This document shows, one piece after another, positions 31,094-42,660 of a stretch of DNA of 64,000 nucleotides. Location of the stretch: positions 1 to 64,000 of the forward strand of contig LVLI01000158.1 of assembly GCA_001687465.1 (NCBI GenBank). The letters run 5' to 3'. Both the position numbers and the translations under genes were made by a program. A model generated the notes under the pieces. It saw only the letters and a program-made list of their open reading frames with translations, was not told the origin of the DNA and did no database searches. Position 1 is the stretch's first letter; each line of letters begins with the position of its first letter. The DNA comes from Halocafeteria seosinensis. Lineage: Eukaryota; Sar; Bigyra; Bicosoecida.

Positions 31094-33157
31094 ATGGCGA
31101 GTATTATTCCAGGAGGAGGTGAGGAGAGAAAAACAGCTGAAGATGGAGTAGGAGGAGGAGGAGGAGGGGCTTCCTCCTCCCGAGAGCTCTTTCCGGTGTA
31201 TTTCGTGCCCAAGAAGAGGAACCAGGGCAAGATTAAGACGCGGCATGTTCTCTTTCGATGGCGCCAAGACAAGGGGACTCTCCACGTCGTGAATGAAGCC
31301 GCGGAAGAGGCAGCGCGGCAAGTGTTCAAAGAGGCCTTGGAGGAAGGGAATTCTCTCTCTGACTGCTTGGAGTATATACACGTCAAACCGAATAAACCGG
31401 AATTGTTTGTGACATTTCGGACCCAGTCCCAAGCTGATACGCTCGTGGAGAAGCTCCATTGTCAGCATGTGAGTCCGTTTTGTGGTCAAGGGAAATTGGC
31501 CACCTGCACTTATGTGACCGCTAAATATGCCACGTCGGTGGAAGCAGCCAAATCGAATCTGGAAGATACGGCACTATCACAAAATGTATTCGTTCCGGGG
31601 CTATACACGTGCGAAGAGTTTATCACTCCCGAAGAAGAGCAACAGCTCTTGCAGAAACTTGGTCAAGCCGAATGGGACACTTCCATGGCGTCGCGCAGAG
31701 TCCAACACTATGGACTGAAATTCAACTATGTGAAACGAGCGATAGACCTTGATGATACTTCCGTGCCTCCGTTAAGCGGGCTGATGAAAACTATAGGAGA
31801 AAGGATAAAAGAGAAAGGCTACAGTCCTCATGAATTCAACCAGGTCACAGTTAACGAGTATCCGCCGGGCGCGGGTATTTCGCCTCATGTTGATACAAAG
31901 GAAGTTTTTGACGAGTGCATCGCATCCGTGACTCTCCATTCCCATGGTGTTATGGAATTTAGGAACGTAGTCAATGGCGAGAACCAAGGGCATACCGAGA
32001 ATCATTCCCACACAATGGCGTCTGGATACGAAAGAGCATTTCAAGTGGCTAAACTGGGAGTCCCGGGAGCACGTGTGAGGCAAGAAGCAGAAAACTCCGG
32101 CGATTCTTTGGAGACGATGCATAAAGATATAGTGAATGGGCAAAATGGCGAAAACAAGTGTAATGATACGGCGGAATTAGGTTCGAACTACAAACAGCAA
32201 CCAATGAATCGGAGAAGTCTAGTGGCGATGACGGGAGATGCCCGGTACAAATGGACGCATGCAATAAGCGCCCGGAAACGTGACTTGATCGATGGCACTA
32301 TACACGATCGTGGAACGCGAGTTTCCTTGACATACCGTAAAGTGATCCAACAATCAAATGAAGCGGCATATACTCCCCACAAGCTATTTTCTCCTGCACT
32401 CCAGTCCAACTCTGTTAGCCATGATTCTGAACGGACAGCAAGTGATGACGATCTGAAAACTCCCATTGTTGAAGCAGAGCACGTACACAAACTTTACGAT
32501 GCTATTGCTCCCCATTTTAGCCATACCCGCCATTCTGGCTGGCCTTCAGTGAACAAGCTGGTGGAGGAGCAACCTCCTGGGAGTCTGGTTGCAGATGTTG
32601 GCTGTGGAAACGGGAAATATCTGGGATTAAATCCCTCCATTATGTGCATCGGTTCGGATAAAAGCGTCGGTCTAACGGCGATATGTGGAGAACGAGGTTT
32701 TGAAGCATTTACCTCGGATTGTCTTAAAGTACCATGGAGAAGCAACACTGCAGATTTGACTCTCTGTATAGCTGTCATGCACCATCTGTCTACTGTCCGT
32801 CGACGAAGACAGTGCATTGAAGAACTTGCACGCATTACTTGCGCAGGAGGACGTATAATGATTCAGGCTTGGGCATTTGAACAATCACCTACATCTCGTC
32901 GTCAGTTTGTCGAGCAGGATGTCATGGTCCCTTGGAATCTAGATCGGAAATTAGTCTCGGTTTCTGCTGAAGAAATTTCTAGGTCGCATGCAGTGGTGGA
33001 TGAAGAGCGGGACAAAATTGTGTTTCAAAGATATTGTCATGTTTACAGACAAGGGGAAATTGAAGGATTGATAGAAGAGTTAGATTGTCAACTGATCATT
33101 GAGCGTAGCTGGTGGGAAAAAGGTAATTGGTGTATAGTTGCTACAAAGCAGAGCTAA
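31094..33157 (+). CDS. ALKBH8: ALKBH8-like tRNA wobble-uridine hydroxylase/methyltransferase, 687 aa
   Basis: A single-exon gene starting at MASIIPGGGEE. The three-part order is the ALKBH8 order. An RRM-like region (residues about 35-150, LFVTFRTQSQADTLVEKLH) is followed by an AlkB 2OG/Fe(II) domain (about 165-420) and a Trm9-type methyltransferase (about 450-687). The AlkB domain has the iron ligands in ISPHVDTKEVF and WTHAIS, and the 2OG-binding RGTRVSLTYRKV. A roughly 80-residue hydrophilic insertion interrupts it. The methyltransferase has the SAM loop VADVGCGNGKYL and the motif AVMHHLSTVRRR. In animals the methyltransferase part makes mcm5U and the AlkB part hydroxylates it in the tRNA anticodon. 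The total length is close to human ALKBH8 (664). Its stop lies only 30 bp from the stop of the convergent DENN gene. Confidence 0.93.
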   Translation: MASIIPGGGEERKTAEDGVGGGGGGASSSRELFPVYFVPKKRNQGKIKTRHVLFRWRQDKGTLHVVNEAAEEAARQVFKEALEEGNSLSDCLEYIHVKPNKPELFVTFRTQSQADTLVEKLHCQHVSPFCGQGKLATCTYVTAKYATSVEAAKSNLEDTALSQNVFVPGLYTCEEFITPEEEQQLLQKLGQAEWDTSMASRRVQHYGLKFNYVKRAIDLDDTSVPPLSGLMKTIGERIKEKGYSPHEFNQVTVNEYPPGAGISPHVDTKEVFDECIASVTLHSHGVMEFRNVVNGENQGHTENHSHTMASGYERAFQVAKLGVPGARVRQEAENSGDSLETMHKDIVNGQNGENKCNDTAELGSNYKQQPMNRRSLVAMTGDARYKWTHAISARKRDLIDGTIHDRGTRVSLTYRKVIQQSNEAAYTPHKLFSPALQSNSVSHDSERTASDDDLKTPIVEAEHVHKLYDAIAPHFSHTRHSGWPSVNKLVEEQPPGSLVADVGCGNGKYLGLNPSIMCIGSDKSVGLTAICGERGFEAFTSDCLKVPWRSNTADLTLCIAVMHHLSTVRRRRQCIEELARITCAGGRIMIQAWAFEQSPTSRRQFVEQDVMVPWNLDRKLVSVSAEEISRSHAVVDEERDKIVFQRYCHVYRQGEIEGLIEELDCQLIIERSWWEKGNWCIVATKQS

Positions 33158-33187
33158 GCAATGGCACATTACATGCGGAGGACGAAA

Positions 33188-36100
33188 TCAGGACTCGGGA
33201 CCAACATTGATGGACGAACCACTAAATGTGCGCAGCAGGCTACCAGAACGCCTAGAGTTGGACTCTTCAGGCTGTAATTGTTCCGAGGTAACCGCAGCAG
33301 CGTTGCTACTGTAGTCCTCAGAGGACTCTAAAGTATGGGCTTCAACCACTGAATCAGTTTCAGTGCTTGTCGGGTGAGCATTGCACGAAGGACCTATGCT
33401 GCTACTGTCAGCAGCCACCGCCTCAGTATGTACTCTTTCTTTTGATTCTTCCGAAGACCTATCAAGGCTTTCTCGTCGATACAATTCTTCCCCTTGGAGT
33501 TGTCTCATCAACCTGTGATGCGTTGGAACCTGTGTACCACGTTCGAAGGATACGGATGATATGTAATTGCTCTTTGTGTTCCTCCGCGTCTGTGAAGACG
33601 TATTATTCGAGTCGCTTCCGTGCGAAGAACGCCGTTCCGGTGATGATGATCCGGAATTCGGCGAAAGAGTAGCAGTGGATTCTGAAGAACTACCACTAGT
33701 TCCATACTCCTCTTCTTTTACAGCATCACTGGGAGTTTGGTTAGCAGATGATACTGTTGTACCTTGGTGAGTTGAGTTAGACGGTTGTACTCCTAGTGTG
33801 CTGCCTGTTATCAGTATGGACCCGCGTTGATGGCGGCTGGCTTTTCTATGTAGTGGTCCTGATTCTTGCTCATTCTGTCCCTTTGACACAGACGGGTCTT
33901 CGCTGGAGCTGTTACTAGAGATAGTTTCATTTTGTCTCACCGTTGTACCCTGCAGGGTAGCAGTCCTATTTATGGGATCCGCCATAATTGACTGCCGCTT
34001 GACTCTGTTTCTGTTGGGCTTCTCCGAGGTCGAGGCGCTCTGGCGGTGAGAAGAAAAGACATGAAAATTGGAATACGTGGAACTAGTACGAGATGGCATT
34101 GTAAAGAAGTGGCTACCTTCTTGCAAACCATCCATACTGGGTGGTTTTAGAGCTTCTGTATCCACGCTAGTGTCGTTCTCTGTTTGTGAACGCGTGCGTG
34201 AGTTGTCGTCGTTAGTGCCGTAGTAGTTCGCCTTCGGAGATCCGGAGTCCGACAGCGCGCGGGCTTCACGCGGGGAGTCGGTTATTGAGCTCGCGAATAT
34301 CTCATTTGCTATTGGTCCCCACCTTAATGTGGAATCGTCACCACAAACAATAAGCCATTTTGAAAGGATTCTCCACAAGAATGGTCGAAGAAGTATCAGA
34401 TTCATTTGATACTTAGTAACTTCTGAGACGGTGTGGTGCCTTGGTTTTTGCAAGTGGAGAGGAGCGAGGGAATCCGTGGAGGTTTGAATGAATGCTTTTA
34501 GCGGATCACATTGCAAGAACTCGTGACTTTCGCCACTAGCAGAATGTAATACTTTAGGACCAGGGACTAATTCCTTGATGGTGCTATCTTGCATCGCTGA
34601 ATCCATAAGCGCCACCAAAGATGCCCATGGGATAGAATCTGGATTGATCCGGAAACAACCATCACCCTGAGTTTCCGTCGATTGACCTAGCTGCCCACTA
34701 AACGATGAGCAATAGTTAATGAGAATACCAAGGCACTCTCGAAAAATATCGGCAGCGGAGCAGCGAAAAGGTATTATTTCGTCGACGTGAGTGCAATTGT
34801 CAGTCAAGCCGGGACTAGAGACCGCAGAATCACTCGATATGAGTGTAGTACCGTCTTGGAAATATTCATCCTCATCTTGCCAAATTCCATCCCCAAGTTC
34901 ACCACATTCTAATACACCACGAATATCCTCTACCGGATTTCTCATTACGGCACTCAATCGCCTCGTGCGGGTACTAGCATTCTTTTCTTGTGTTTCCGCT
35001 GTACTCCTGTCTACGCTGACACCTTTGAGACGGCGCGGCGTTGCTTCACTCGAGCTGAACCGATCTGGTGCCCTTCCAGGTTTATGTCTCGTTACATGCT
35101 CCTCATGAACACTTTTCTTATCCCCATTAAAAGAGCCTTGTTTACGCGGCGAAGTAAAAAACGATGACGATGCAGATGCTTTCTTTTGAGAACCCCGCGC
35201 AGAATGAATAGAGTTGTCTGTTCCAGCGCCACTCACAGTGATCGAGGTCGAGTTATTTTGCGTGTATCCATTTTGCTTGTAGCTTGCTCTTTGCAAATGC
35301 AGTCGAACAACAAAATCAAACAATCTGATTTCGTGAGCATCCTCCAGTTCTATACCTAATTCTTTTCGTAATGGTTTTTCGATTTCAGGAAACGCAGGGA
35401 GCAAAATGTGCTCACGAATGCACGATGAAAAGTCCTCCGTCTCTCCCGAGCAGTCAGTTTGATAAGCATCTACAATATTTTTGCCGTAACTCAAGGAAAA
35501 CGCTCCCGGAATCCTTACGCGGATTACGTTATCCTTTCTGTTGCGCAGCTGTAAATCAAAAGCTTTCTGACTTGCCTCGGGCAAAAGCCCACTATGAGCC
35601 GCATCTTCTGCAAACGTTGTGAACGCTTGAGTATACATGAAGGGCTTTAAAAATTTTGCAGTTTCTGCTGCCCTCGATTTCAGGAACTCATCTTCATTGA
35701 ACTCAACCTTAAAGGTTACCCGTGGAGCATCGTCCTCCCCTCTGTTTTCCCACCATTCTCTGTAACTCTTGTCGTCCACACAGAGCATGTCTTCCACTGC
35801 TGTTGAAGTGAATGTTGAGATGAGTATGCGGTTTTCAGACTTTGACGGATCTACCCACTCCACATTTGCTTTGCCAGCAGCGATTCCTTTCTTCCCAACG
35901 CGGTTCATCCACGATTTCATACCGGCTACCTTGGCTTTCCACTTGCCCTGGGGCGGTATACCACCGCGAACACCGTTGTTGTTGCTTGTGCTTCGTTGCT
36001 TCGGGGGACTCCGATACATATTAGTCACCTTTGCTGGTATTTCGGCTCTAACAGTAAGGAAATCTCGATAGCCTTGCAATAAGTTTGCAAACATGTCTAC

Positions 36101-37758
36101 AAACGTTGACCTAACTGATGTAGGCCATTCTGCATCCGCTACCGATACAATCTTCTGCCGTTCGGTGTTCTCTCGCAGACTCGACTCCCAGAGCATTTTC
36201 TCCTTGTGATCTGTTTGGAGAAGCTGGGAAAAGGATGGAGTGGACATCGTCAGATGGGCCATAGCTCTAGCCTTCAAGAACGATGGCAAATCTGGTAGGT
36301 GCTCCGTAACCGTTTGATCGGGTAGTTCATGTTGTACTGGCATTGCTACTTTGTCAATATCAACATGTACGGCAATTGAATTCATTAGCGCCTCCACTCC
36401 GTACTTGGTTTTCAGGAAATTTGTTGGAGCCCCCATAATAAAAGCACAAGGTGCCTGTGTAGATAAAAAAAAGTGAGACGTTGTTCGAAGGAACGCAAAA
36501 TATAGGTAACGAAGAGGAATATAGAGCATCTAGCGCACTTACTTGAACGTATTCCACCAGTTGTAGAGGTAGCACTGGCACATATACATGTGACCATACA
36601 AAAGGAAACATTAAGGATGTAAGAGCTTCGCACAAAGGGGTGAGTGTCTCCAAATGTTCAGTGTGAAGAAGCACTCGTTGCTCTTGCAGCAAGGCAGCCA
36701 CAATAAGGATAATATTGTGCAAGCTGAGTTTGGATAAGAGTATACGATAGCATTCAGTGTCCACAGTGGGCAAGGCTGAACAAATCAATGACCGACGCAT
36801 TAAGAGCACATGATCATCGAAATTGATCGCCAACCTCATCCCCGTTGAAGGCACCTTGACGAAGTTCATGAAGGCCGCTAAGAGAAGCTCGTTAGAAACG
36901 TACGTTTCAGTGACCTGCGACGTTTTGCTAGTCTGTTGTATTTGCTCTTTGTTTCGTTGTCGCTTGTTAGTCTTCCTTTTTCCCGATTCAGTGGTAGCAG
37001 ATGCTTTCATGACAGTAAAATACTGGACAGTATTTCTGTAAAGGTTTCCGAGGAAACATCGGAAGAGCGAGAAGAACGGCCAAGGTGACAACAGACAGTA
37101 CACTTTCGAGTAGCACCAGTCATCCTGATACGTCAAATCTCCCTTCTGGTGCTGTCCGTGAGACTTATGATGCACTTTTCGCCTTCGTTCATAGCATCGT
37201 AGACAGTGCCCGTACGTCCGGGTCCCGTCCACGTTGGTGAGGACAAACGAGTAAAACTGGATCGACCGAGCCAGTTCCGGGTTTTCCTGGAGGTGCACCA
37301 TTTCCACTCCTTGTGGTAGACAGAACTGCACAGACAAGTAACAATCATTGCATCATCATCGGTAAGCACGTCATCTGGGCAGAAACACCTACCAGAGGGA
37401 CACTTTCAGGCACTTGTCCCACACTTTCATGCAGTCGAAACACTCTGAGAGTCTGCGCATGGACTTCCTTCTCCTCCTCCTTGTGTCCATCTGTCGAATG
37501 CACGTAGGTAGGGACACCAATGATGCAGAAATGGGTCGCTAACGAAGGATAATGCGCCGTCGATGCCTCCTCCTCTTCCTCTTCCCGGGCACTCGCTGCC
37601 ACAGCTCCTTCCTGGGGCGCACCCTCTCCACCAGGAGGGTTAGCCAGTACATCGAGGTCGTCATTTCCTCGTGTAAACGAGTGCGATGAAGAGTATGTCG
37701 TATCCGGTCCTCGTCCTCCCAGAGGAGGAGGAGGAGGAGGAGGTTGTTTGCTGCTCAT
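33188..37758 (-). CDS. DENN-domain protein (Rab GEF-like), 1471 aa
   Basis: Three exons: 37758-37393, 37325-36543 and 36454-33188. The N-terminus is Pro- and Glu-rich. The uDENN part begins at HFCIIGVPTYV and runs across intron 1 (FCLPQGVEMVHLQ, FYSFVLTNVDGTRTYGHC). The central cDENN follows: ILIVAALLQEQRVLLHT, LTSLMFPFVWSHVYVPVLP, then across intron 2 into APCAFIMGAPTNFL. A dDENN-like region may lie within the next 250 residues. A long Ser/Thr/Asn-rich tail makes up much of the rest. Between uDENN and cDENN sits a Lys/Arg/Gln-rich insert (GKRKTNKRQRNKEQ). DENN proteins are guanine-nucleotide exchange factors for Rab GTPases in membrane traffic. The specific Rab cannot be told. Confidence 0.87.
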
Positions 37759-38803
37759 ATGTATGCACGCTATTCGGATCTTCCATGCATGCAGTTGCAC
37801 CACACATACAATCCAATCCACGCGTTCGCCGCCGGAATCTAACAAACATGCATGCACCTCGTCTGCATGGACAAAACACAAGAGGGGTTGTATCCTGACG
37901 CGGCCAGGACTTGCCCCCGACTCCCGAAGGTGGACGTTACGGACCAGGACGTACCCACATACACTGTACTTGTACAATTGTACAGTAGTTACAAAGCACA
38001 TACAACTGTAAATATCATCACTCGGATAAGTAAGTTTACTAAAACTGGAAAAGCATTGTATGGATCATAGATTGCGCTTGTTTATGAATTCCGCTTCCTT
38101 GCTAACCATGCTTCCACTGGCCTTCCAGATCCAGACACACACATCCACTGGTACTATCGCTAATTAATATACGTTTATATTTTTGTTAAATTATTAAATT
38201 CATTAAAAATTCGCGGGCGTTAGAAGTATTTGAGTGTTCAAATCGTTATGTTCACCCTTACCAGTTTCCGAAAATATCGGCTACTCAACTCAAATGCTTC
38301 CGGAATTTTCGAACGGAGTAGTACTCATTGGTGAGTGAACTTAGACAATTTAGTAATAAACTGCTACTGTATGGTATTTCATGAAATAGTGACGGAAGTG
38401 TAATATTTAGTTTCTTTTCTGTGCCCTGATGCATGAAAAGGGGGTCTGTACTATCATTGGACTTTTGATGAGGATCTTCGACTGTTTTAGTTCTCCTTAC
38501 ACAAATGCTCAAAGGCTACATTTCTTTTACTGTACAACTGCTTGTACAGTTCAAGTCGTACTGTACGTACTACAGCCAGTAATTGACGTCAAAGCGAGCC
38601 ATGACGAGCATGCTGTATAAAGTGAACTATAGAAAATTTGTCTCATCCATACTGGATTGGGTGTGTGTAGTCTATGCCAGCTACACTGTACACACACGAT
38701 CTCGTTGTTAAAGCAAGTGGTAGGATACCAATTTTGTGAATCCATGCTAGGGCTCTTTACATGGCTCGTCAGTGAGTCGTCAGTGAGCTATTCGTTGTAT
38801 GAT
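37759..38803. other. Intergenic interval containing a dispersed repeat
   Basis: About 1 kb upstream of the DENN gene and downstream of the LRR gene. The middle (38161-38520) is related to 60986-61300. The flanks have GTAC-rich strings but no gene. Confidence 0.6.
38161..38520. repeat. Dispersed repeat: 3' relic of the ATPase element plus AT-rich terminus
   Basis: The 38355-38517 part matches 61090-61293 in the same orientation, including CTGTGCCCTGATGCATGAAA versus CTGTGCCCTGATACATGAAA. Read on the minus strand it covers the last codons of the ATPase pseudogene at 61.2 kb (AFEHLCKEN versus YDFERVCTEE). The adjoining AT-rich block 38161-38217 matches 60986-61042, but in reverse orientation. 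A terminal inverted repeat of a mobile element would explain this. Confidence 0.7.
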
Positions 38804-40492
38804 TCATGTCGGTAGATTCTCCAATGAGACTAAACTCGACATATTCAGAAATGCAGTACCTGTTATAGTGGGCTGATCACAACCAGATAAGACCAACGAT
38901 GTTAAATTACATAAACGCTGAAAGGCAGAATCTGTAATCGTCAACTGACTGCAATAGCTCATATCCAGACGCAGCAACGATGAAACATGCTGAAAAGCAG
39001 AATCCGTAATGGTTGATTGGTCGCACTTGGGCATCTTCAGTGACAATAGGTTAGACAGATGCGAAAAAGCACAGTCCGTGATCGTCGTTTGATCGCAACC
39101 ACCCATATCTAAAACTGTCAAGCAGCGGAGATGCTGAAACGCCCCATCCGTAATCGTCGACTGGTTGCACCCATGCATTTCTAGAAAGGTTAAATTTGAT
39201 AGGTACTGAAACGCCCGGTCCGTTATAGCTGATTGGGAACAATTATTCATCTTCAACGACACCAACTGGGGTAAGTGCTGATACGCAGAATCCGTAATTG
39301 TAGACTGTTTGCAACGGTTCATACTGAGCGATGTCAAGTTTGAAAAGTGTTGAAAGGCAGAATCCGTTAAGGTCAACTGTTGGCAATTACTGATAACCAG
39401 ACTTTGCAAAGTAGATAAATATGAAAATGCGGCATCCGTAATGGTCGACTGATAACAAAGCTGCATCTGTAGCCACCTTATGTTGGACAAATGTCGAAAA
39501 CCAAGATCCGTAATTGTTGACTGATTGCATGCAGCCATGCTCAACGCCGTCAACTTTGGTAAATGTTGAAAGGCAGAATTTGAGATGGTGGATTGAGAGC
39601 AGAAGCTCACATCCAGTGACTTCAAGTTGGGCATATGGCGAAAGGCAGAGTCTGTAAGAGTTGATTGGTTACAACCATCCATCGTTAACGATGCCAAATT
39701 GGATAAGGACTTAAAGGCGAAGTCCGTTATGGTTGATTGATTGCAGTTACTTATTTGCAGCCGCGTCAATTTCGACAAGTGATGAAATGCATTTCCAGTA
39801 ATTGTCTGGTGATTAGAGTGATTAATACTCAACGAGGACAGATTAACCAGATGTACGAATGCCGAGTCCGTAATTCTCATTCGATGGCAGCGCCACAAGC
39901 TCAACAAGCTCAAATTGGAGAGATGTTGAAAGGCAGAGTCCGTTATGCTAGACTGATTGGATTTCCGCATGGTTAGCGACTTCAAATTAACCAAATGTTG
40001 GAAAGCAGCATCCGAAATCTTCAACTGATTACAAGCAGTAATGTCCAGGACTTCCAGGTTATGCAAATGTTGGAAGCCAGAGTCCGTAATGGAGGTGCAC
40101 TCAATCATCTCCAAAGAGTTCAAACAGGACAAATGTTGGAAGCCATTATCAGTGAGCCGCGAGCAGGTTTCCAAGGCGACTGAATCGACCAAGGGCGGCA
40201 GGTTACTAAGATCTTCATCCGAGATCATAGTAGTCAGTACTATCCTTCCTTCAAACTTCGGAAACAACCGCCGAAAAGCTTGTAGAGTCATTGTAGACGG
40301 TGAGATAAATCTCTGCTGGTACTGCCGCCATGAAAGAAGATAAATCCAGCCGCAGTCAGCATCTTTGATATCGCCTGCCTCTACTAGGCTCCAATACTCT
40401 ACTGTGCCCTTTAAATGGTTCCAGGGCTTGCCCTTATTGCTTTGATGGTGTTGAAGCCACGTCTCCAGATACACTCGAAGTACCGACGACAT
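38804..40492 (-). CDS. Leucine-rich-repeat protein with regular 24-residue repeats, 562 aa
   Basis: A single exon from ATG (MSSVLRVYLETWL). Residues 1-110 are a helical region with several Trp and a Leu/Phe segment (TMTLQAFRRLFPKF), possibly a divergent F-box-like or capping domain. From residue 113 to the end there are 18 full repeats and one partial repeat of exactly 24 residues, with the consensus ITDSAFQHLSNLTSLSM..C plus a polar NQST turn. This resembles cysteine-containing LRRs of FBXL-type ubiquitin-ligase substrate receptors, but the repeats are much more alike than in typical FBXL proteins, which suggests recent internal expansion. The role is probably protein recognition. Confidence 0.8.
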   Translation of the reverse strand: MSSVLRVYLETWLQHHQSNKGKPWNHLKGTVEYWSLVEAGDIKDADCGWIYLLSWRQYQQRFISPSTMTLQAFRRLFPKFEGRIVLTTMISDEDLSNLPPLVDSVALETCSRLTDNGFQHLSCLNSLEMIECTSITDSGFQHLHNLEVLDITACNQLKISDAAFQHLVNLKSLTMRKSNQSSITDSAFQHLSNLSLLSLWRCHRMRITDSAFVHLVNLSSLSINHSNHQTITGNAFHHLSKLTRLQISNCNQSTITDFAFKSLSNLASLTMDGCNQSTLTDSAFRHMPNLKSLDVSFCSQSTISNSAFQHLPKLTALSMAACNQSTITDLGFRHLSNIRWLQMQLCYQSTITDAAFSYLSTLQSLVISNCQQLTLTDSAFQHFSNLTSLSMNRCKQSTITDSAYQHLPQLVSLKMNNCSQSAITDRAFQYLSNLTFLEMHGCNQSTITDGAFQHLRCLTVLDMGGCDQTTITDCAFSHLSNLLSLKMPKCDQSTITDSAFQHVSSLLRLDMSYCSQLTITDSAFQRLCNLTSLVLSGCDQPTITGTAFLNMSSLVSLENLPT

Positions 40493-41149
40493 TCGCTTTT
40501 CCTACCCACCCACCCAAACTGGCGATTCTTCGACACGAACAAGGAATTAAACCAAAGTAGCTTTGGATATGCGGTGACTGGGTCTAGCACCCCTCCGATT
40601 ACACTGCAACCTCAGTGTGCACTGTTGTTACAACAGCAACTTGTACTCGCCCAATTCCAGTCCGCTGCTTTTACTGCAGTAGAGGAATGGGACAATTCTC
40701 GCTTCCTTTGTTTCTTTCTGTGCCCACTACTCGAGAGGGAACCCAAGAGGTAGCTACTGTAGTTGGTCAGTGGGGGTCTTGATTGTACCACAGACGAGTT
40801 GGTTGGTTGATGCAACTCAACTTGGTGGTCGTGGTCCACCACTGCTGGGTTCAATACAATACTGTATGTACTGGACTTCGAGCACGGCAAACTACTTTCC
40901 TGAGATATCTATCCCTGCGCACACGGCACGAATAAAATCCAACGAACGCCCCGTAGTGCACACCATTCATTCCATTCAGTTCAGTTCTTACGCCAGAGGA
41001 CGATACTTCACAAGTTGAATCACAACCTGTTTCCGTTGATTAGTGTAACTAAATAGTGTTGATGCCACTGGAGGAGGGTACCTACCTGTATGCTTCTCCC
41101 CCCTACTGGCAGCAGTAGTTGGTGTCTCGAAGTGGAAGTGAGCCGAGCC
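40493..41149. promoter_or_regulatory. Divergent upstream region of the LRR gene and NAGK
   Basis: These 657 bp contain both promoters. Short frames on either strand lack features. The motif ATTCATTCCATTCAGTTCAG near 40970 is a minor direct repeat. No TATA box stands out. Confidence 0.45.
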
Positions 41150-42660
41150 ATGAGCCTTCTGTATGGAGGAGTGGAAGGGTACGTAAGTATGTGGTCTCCA
41201 TGATATGATATCATGGAGGGTGGGATTTCTTGCTTGCATACAGAGGAGCTTCGCGGACGACGGCGGTCATCCTCGATGAACAAGGTAATGAGCGAGGGCG
41301 CTCTGAGACCTCTGGATCAAATCCATGGGTGAGTGAGTGAGTGAGGAGAATACAAGTACACGTACATACAGTGGACATGGTGTACTACGCTCTCGAAGCG
41401 CAGATTAATGGCATAAAAGCAACCGGGGATTTGCTTTTGGAAATCCTGCATGACGCTAAGAAGCAGGCTCAGATCCCCTTGGATCAGCCTCTGGAAGCAC
41501 TGGTACGTGAGAATAGGCCGTAGGTCTAGTCTCATCCACGGGCTTTACAACGATATTAACATGCAGGGGCTTTCTATGAGTGGAATGCAACAAGCGGCGA
41601 ATCAGCGTGAAATGATGACGTATTTAAATGACTATGACCGGAATTTGGCCAAAGAAATGGCTTTCTATAATGACGCCGTTGGCAGTATTTATACGGCTTC
41701 AGATAGAGGAGGAATGGTGATTATTAGCGGGACAGGAAGTATGGCGGAAGTATTTGATAACCAAGGGAAATCGCATCGTTGTGGTGGTTGGGGGCACATG
41801 ATTGGAGATGGTACGTGCCATTAAGCAACCCGGATATGATGTTTTCGACTTACTCTCAACAACGGCTCGACTCTTGCAGAAGGAGGCGCCTACTACATAG
41901 CATCGAAACTGATACGTGCTACATTTCGTGCACGGGACAAGAACACCGCAAGAAAGCCTGATCAGCGAATCATGGATTATAAGGTGGCCGAAAGGATTAT
42001 TCTTGAGCATTTCAATGTAGGTTGATTCGCGGCAACTTTGCTCTCGCGACGTATGCACTCCATTGCTCTCGTATACAGATAGAAACGTTGGGTGAGATTT
42101 TGACGTATTTTCATCGCGATTTCGACAAAGCAAGGATTGCATCCCTTACCAAAAAGATTGCGGAAGGTAAGCGGCACCACGCTTTTGGATGAATGTTGGA
42201 TTTCCAGCACACTGTTTTTACCTTGTGTCCGTCCTTGGTGCCTGCAGCTGCGAGAAGTGGTGATGAGTTATGCAGGCATGTTTTCACCGCGGCAGGAGAG
42301 CATTTGGGGGCAATGGCTCGTACTTTAGCTCCTCATCTATCGAGTACAAGTGGGGAACCCCGGAAAGGGCATATGTCCATTAAGGATGTTCCCATAATCT
42401 GTGTAGGATCTGTTTGGAAAAGCGTAGATTTATTTTGGGACGACTTTTTACGAGCTGCTACAAGCACTGGCTATGGAGACGGAGGGAACGACACCAGTAT
42501 CTCATGGAATATACGCTCCTTGAAGTTGCTTCGTTTGGAAGATACAGCAGCCATTGGTGCTGCTTGGAAGGCAGCAGCTGATGCTACCGGGACTGGTATC
42601 AACCTAGACAAAACACCCTTTGTCGAGGAAATAAAGACGTATGACGCAGGAAACCCGTGA
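41150..42660 (+). CDS. NAGK: N-acetylglucosamine kinase (BadF/ASKHA family), 376 aa
   Basis: Seven exons: 41150-41178, 41244-41332, 41372-41502, 41567-41810, 41880-42016, 42079-42166 and 42248-42660. The first exon encodes only about ten residues, MSLLYGGVEG, completing the phosphate loop GGVEGGASRT across intron 1. Family motifs then follow in order: SGSNPW, LGLSMSGMQQ, the catalytic-side NDAVGSIYTAS, IISGTGSMAEV, CGGWGHMIGDEGGAYYIA, YFHRDFDKARIASLTKKIAE and VPIICVGSVWKS. Length and motif order match animal NAGK (about 344 aa), which phosphorylates GlcNAc at O6 in amino-sugar salvage. Intron 2 is only 39 nt if the SNPW motif is included. Ending exon 2 at 41284 also keeps frame but loses SNPW. 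Confidence 0.92.
41196..41218. repeat. Near-perfect palindrome within NAGK intron 1
   Basis: Two 11-bp arms, CTCCATGATAT and ATATCATGGAG, flank a single central G. The whole intron is only 65 nt, so this hairpin would occupy a third of it and bring the splice sites together. Confidence 0.7.

Noticed and set aside
30790-31151. Possible two-exon micro-gene (ATG 30790, donor at 30847, acceptor at about 30959) encoding a short helix GWFTIVFVLFHVVPSVIWT
   Set aside because: It joins in phase but overlaps the ALKBH8 start and matches no family. Probably a chance product of upstream sequence.
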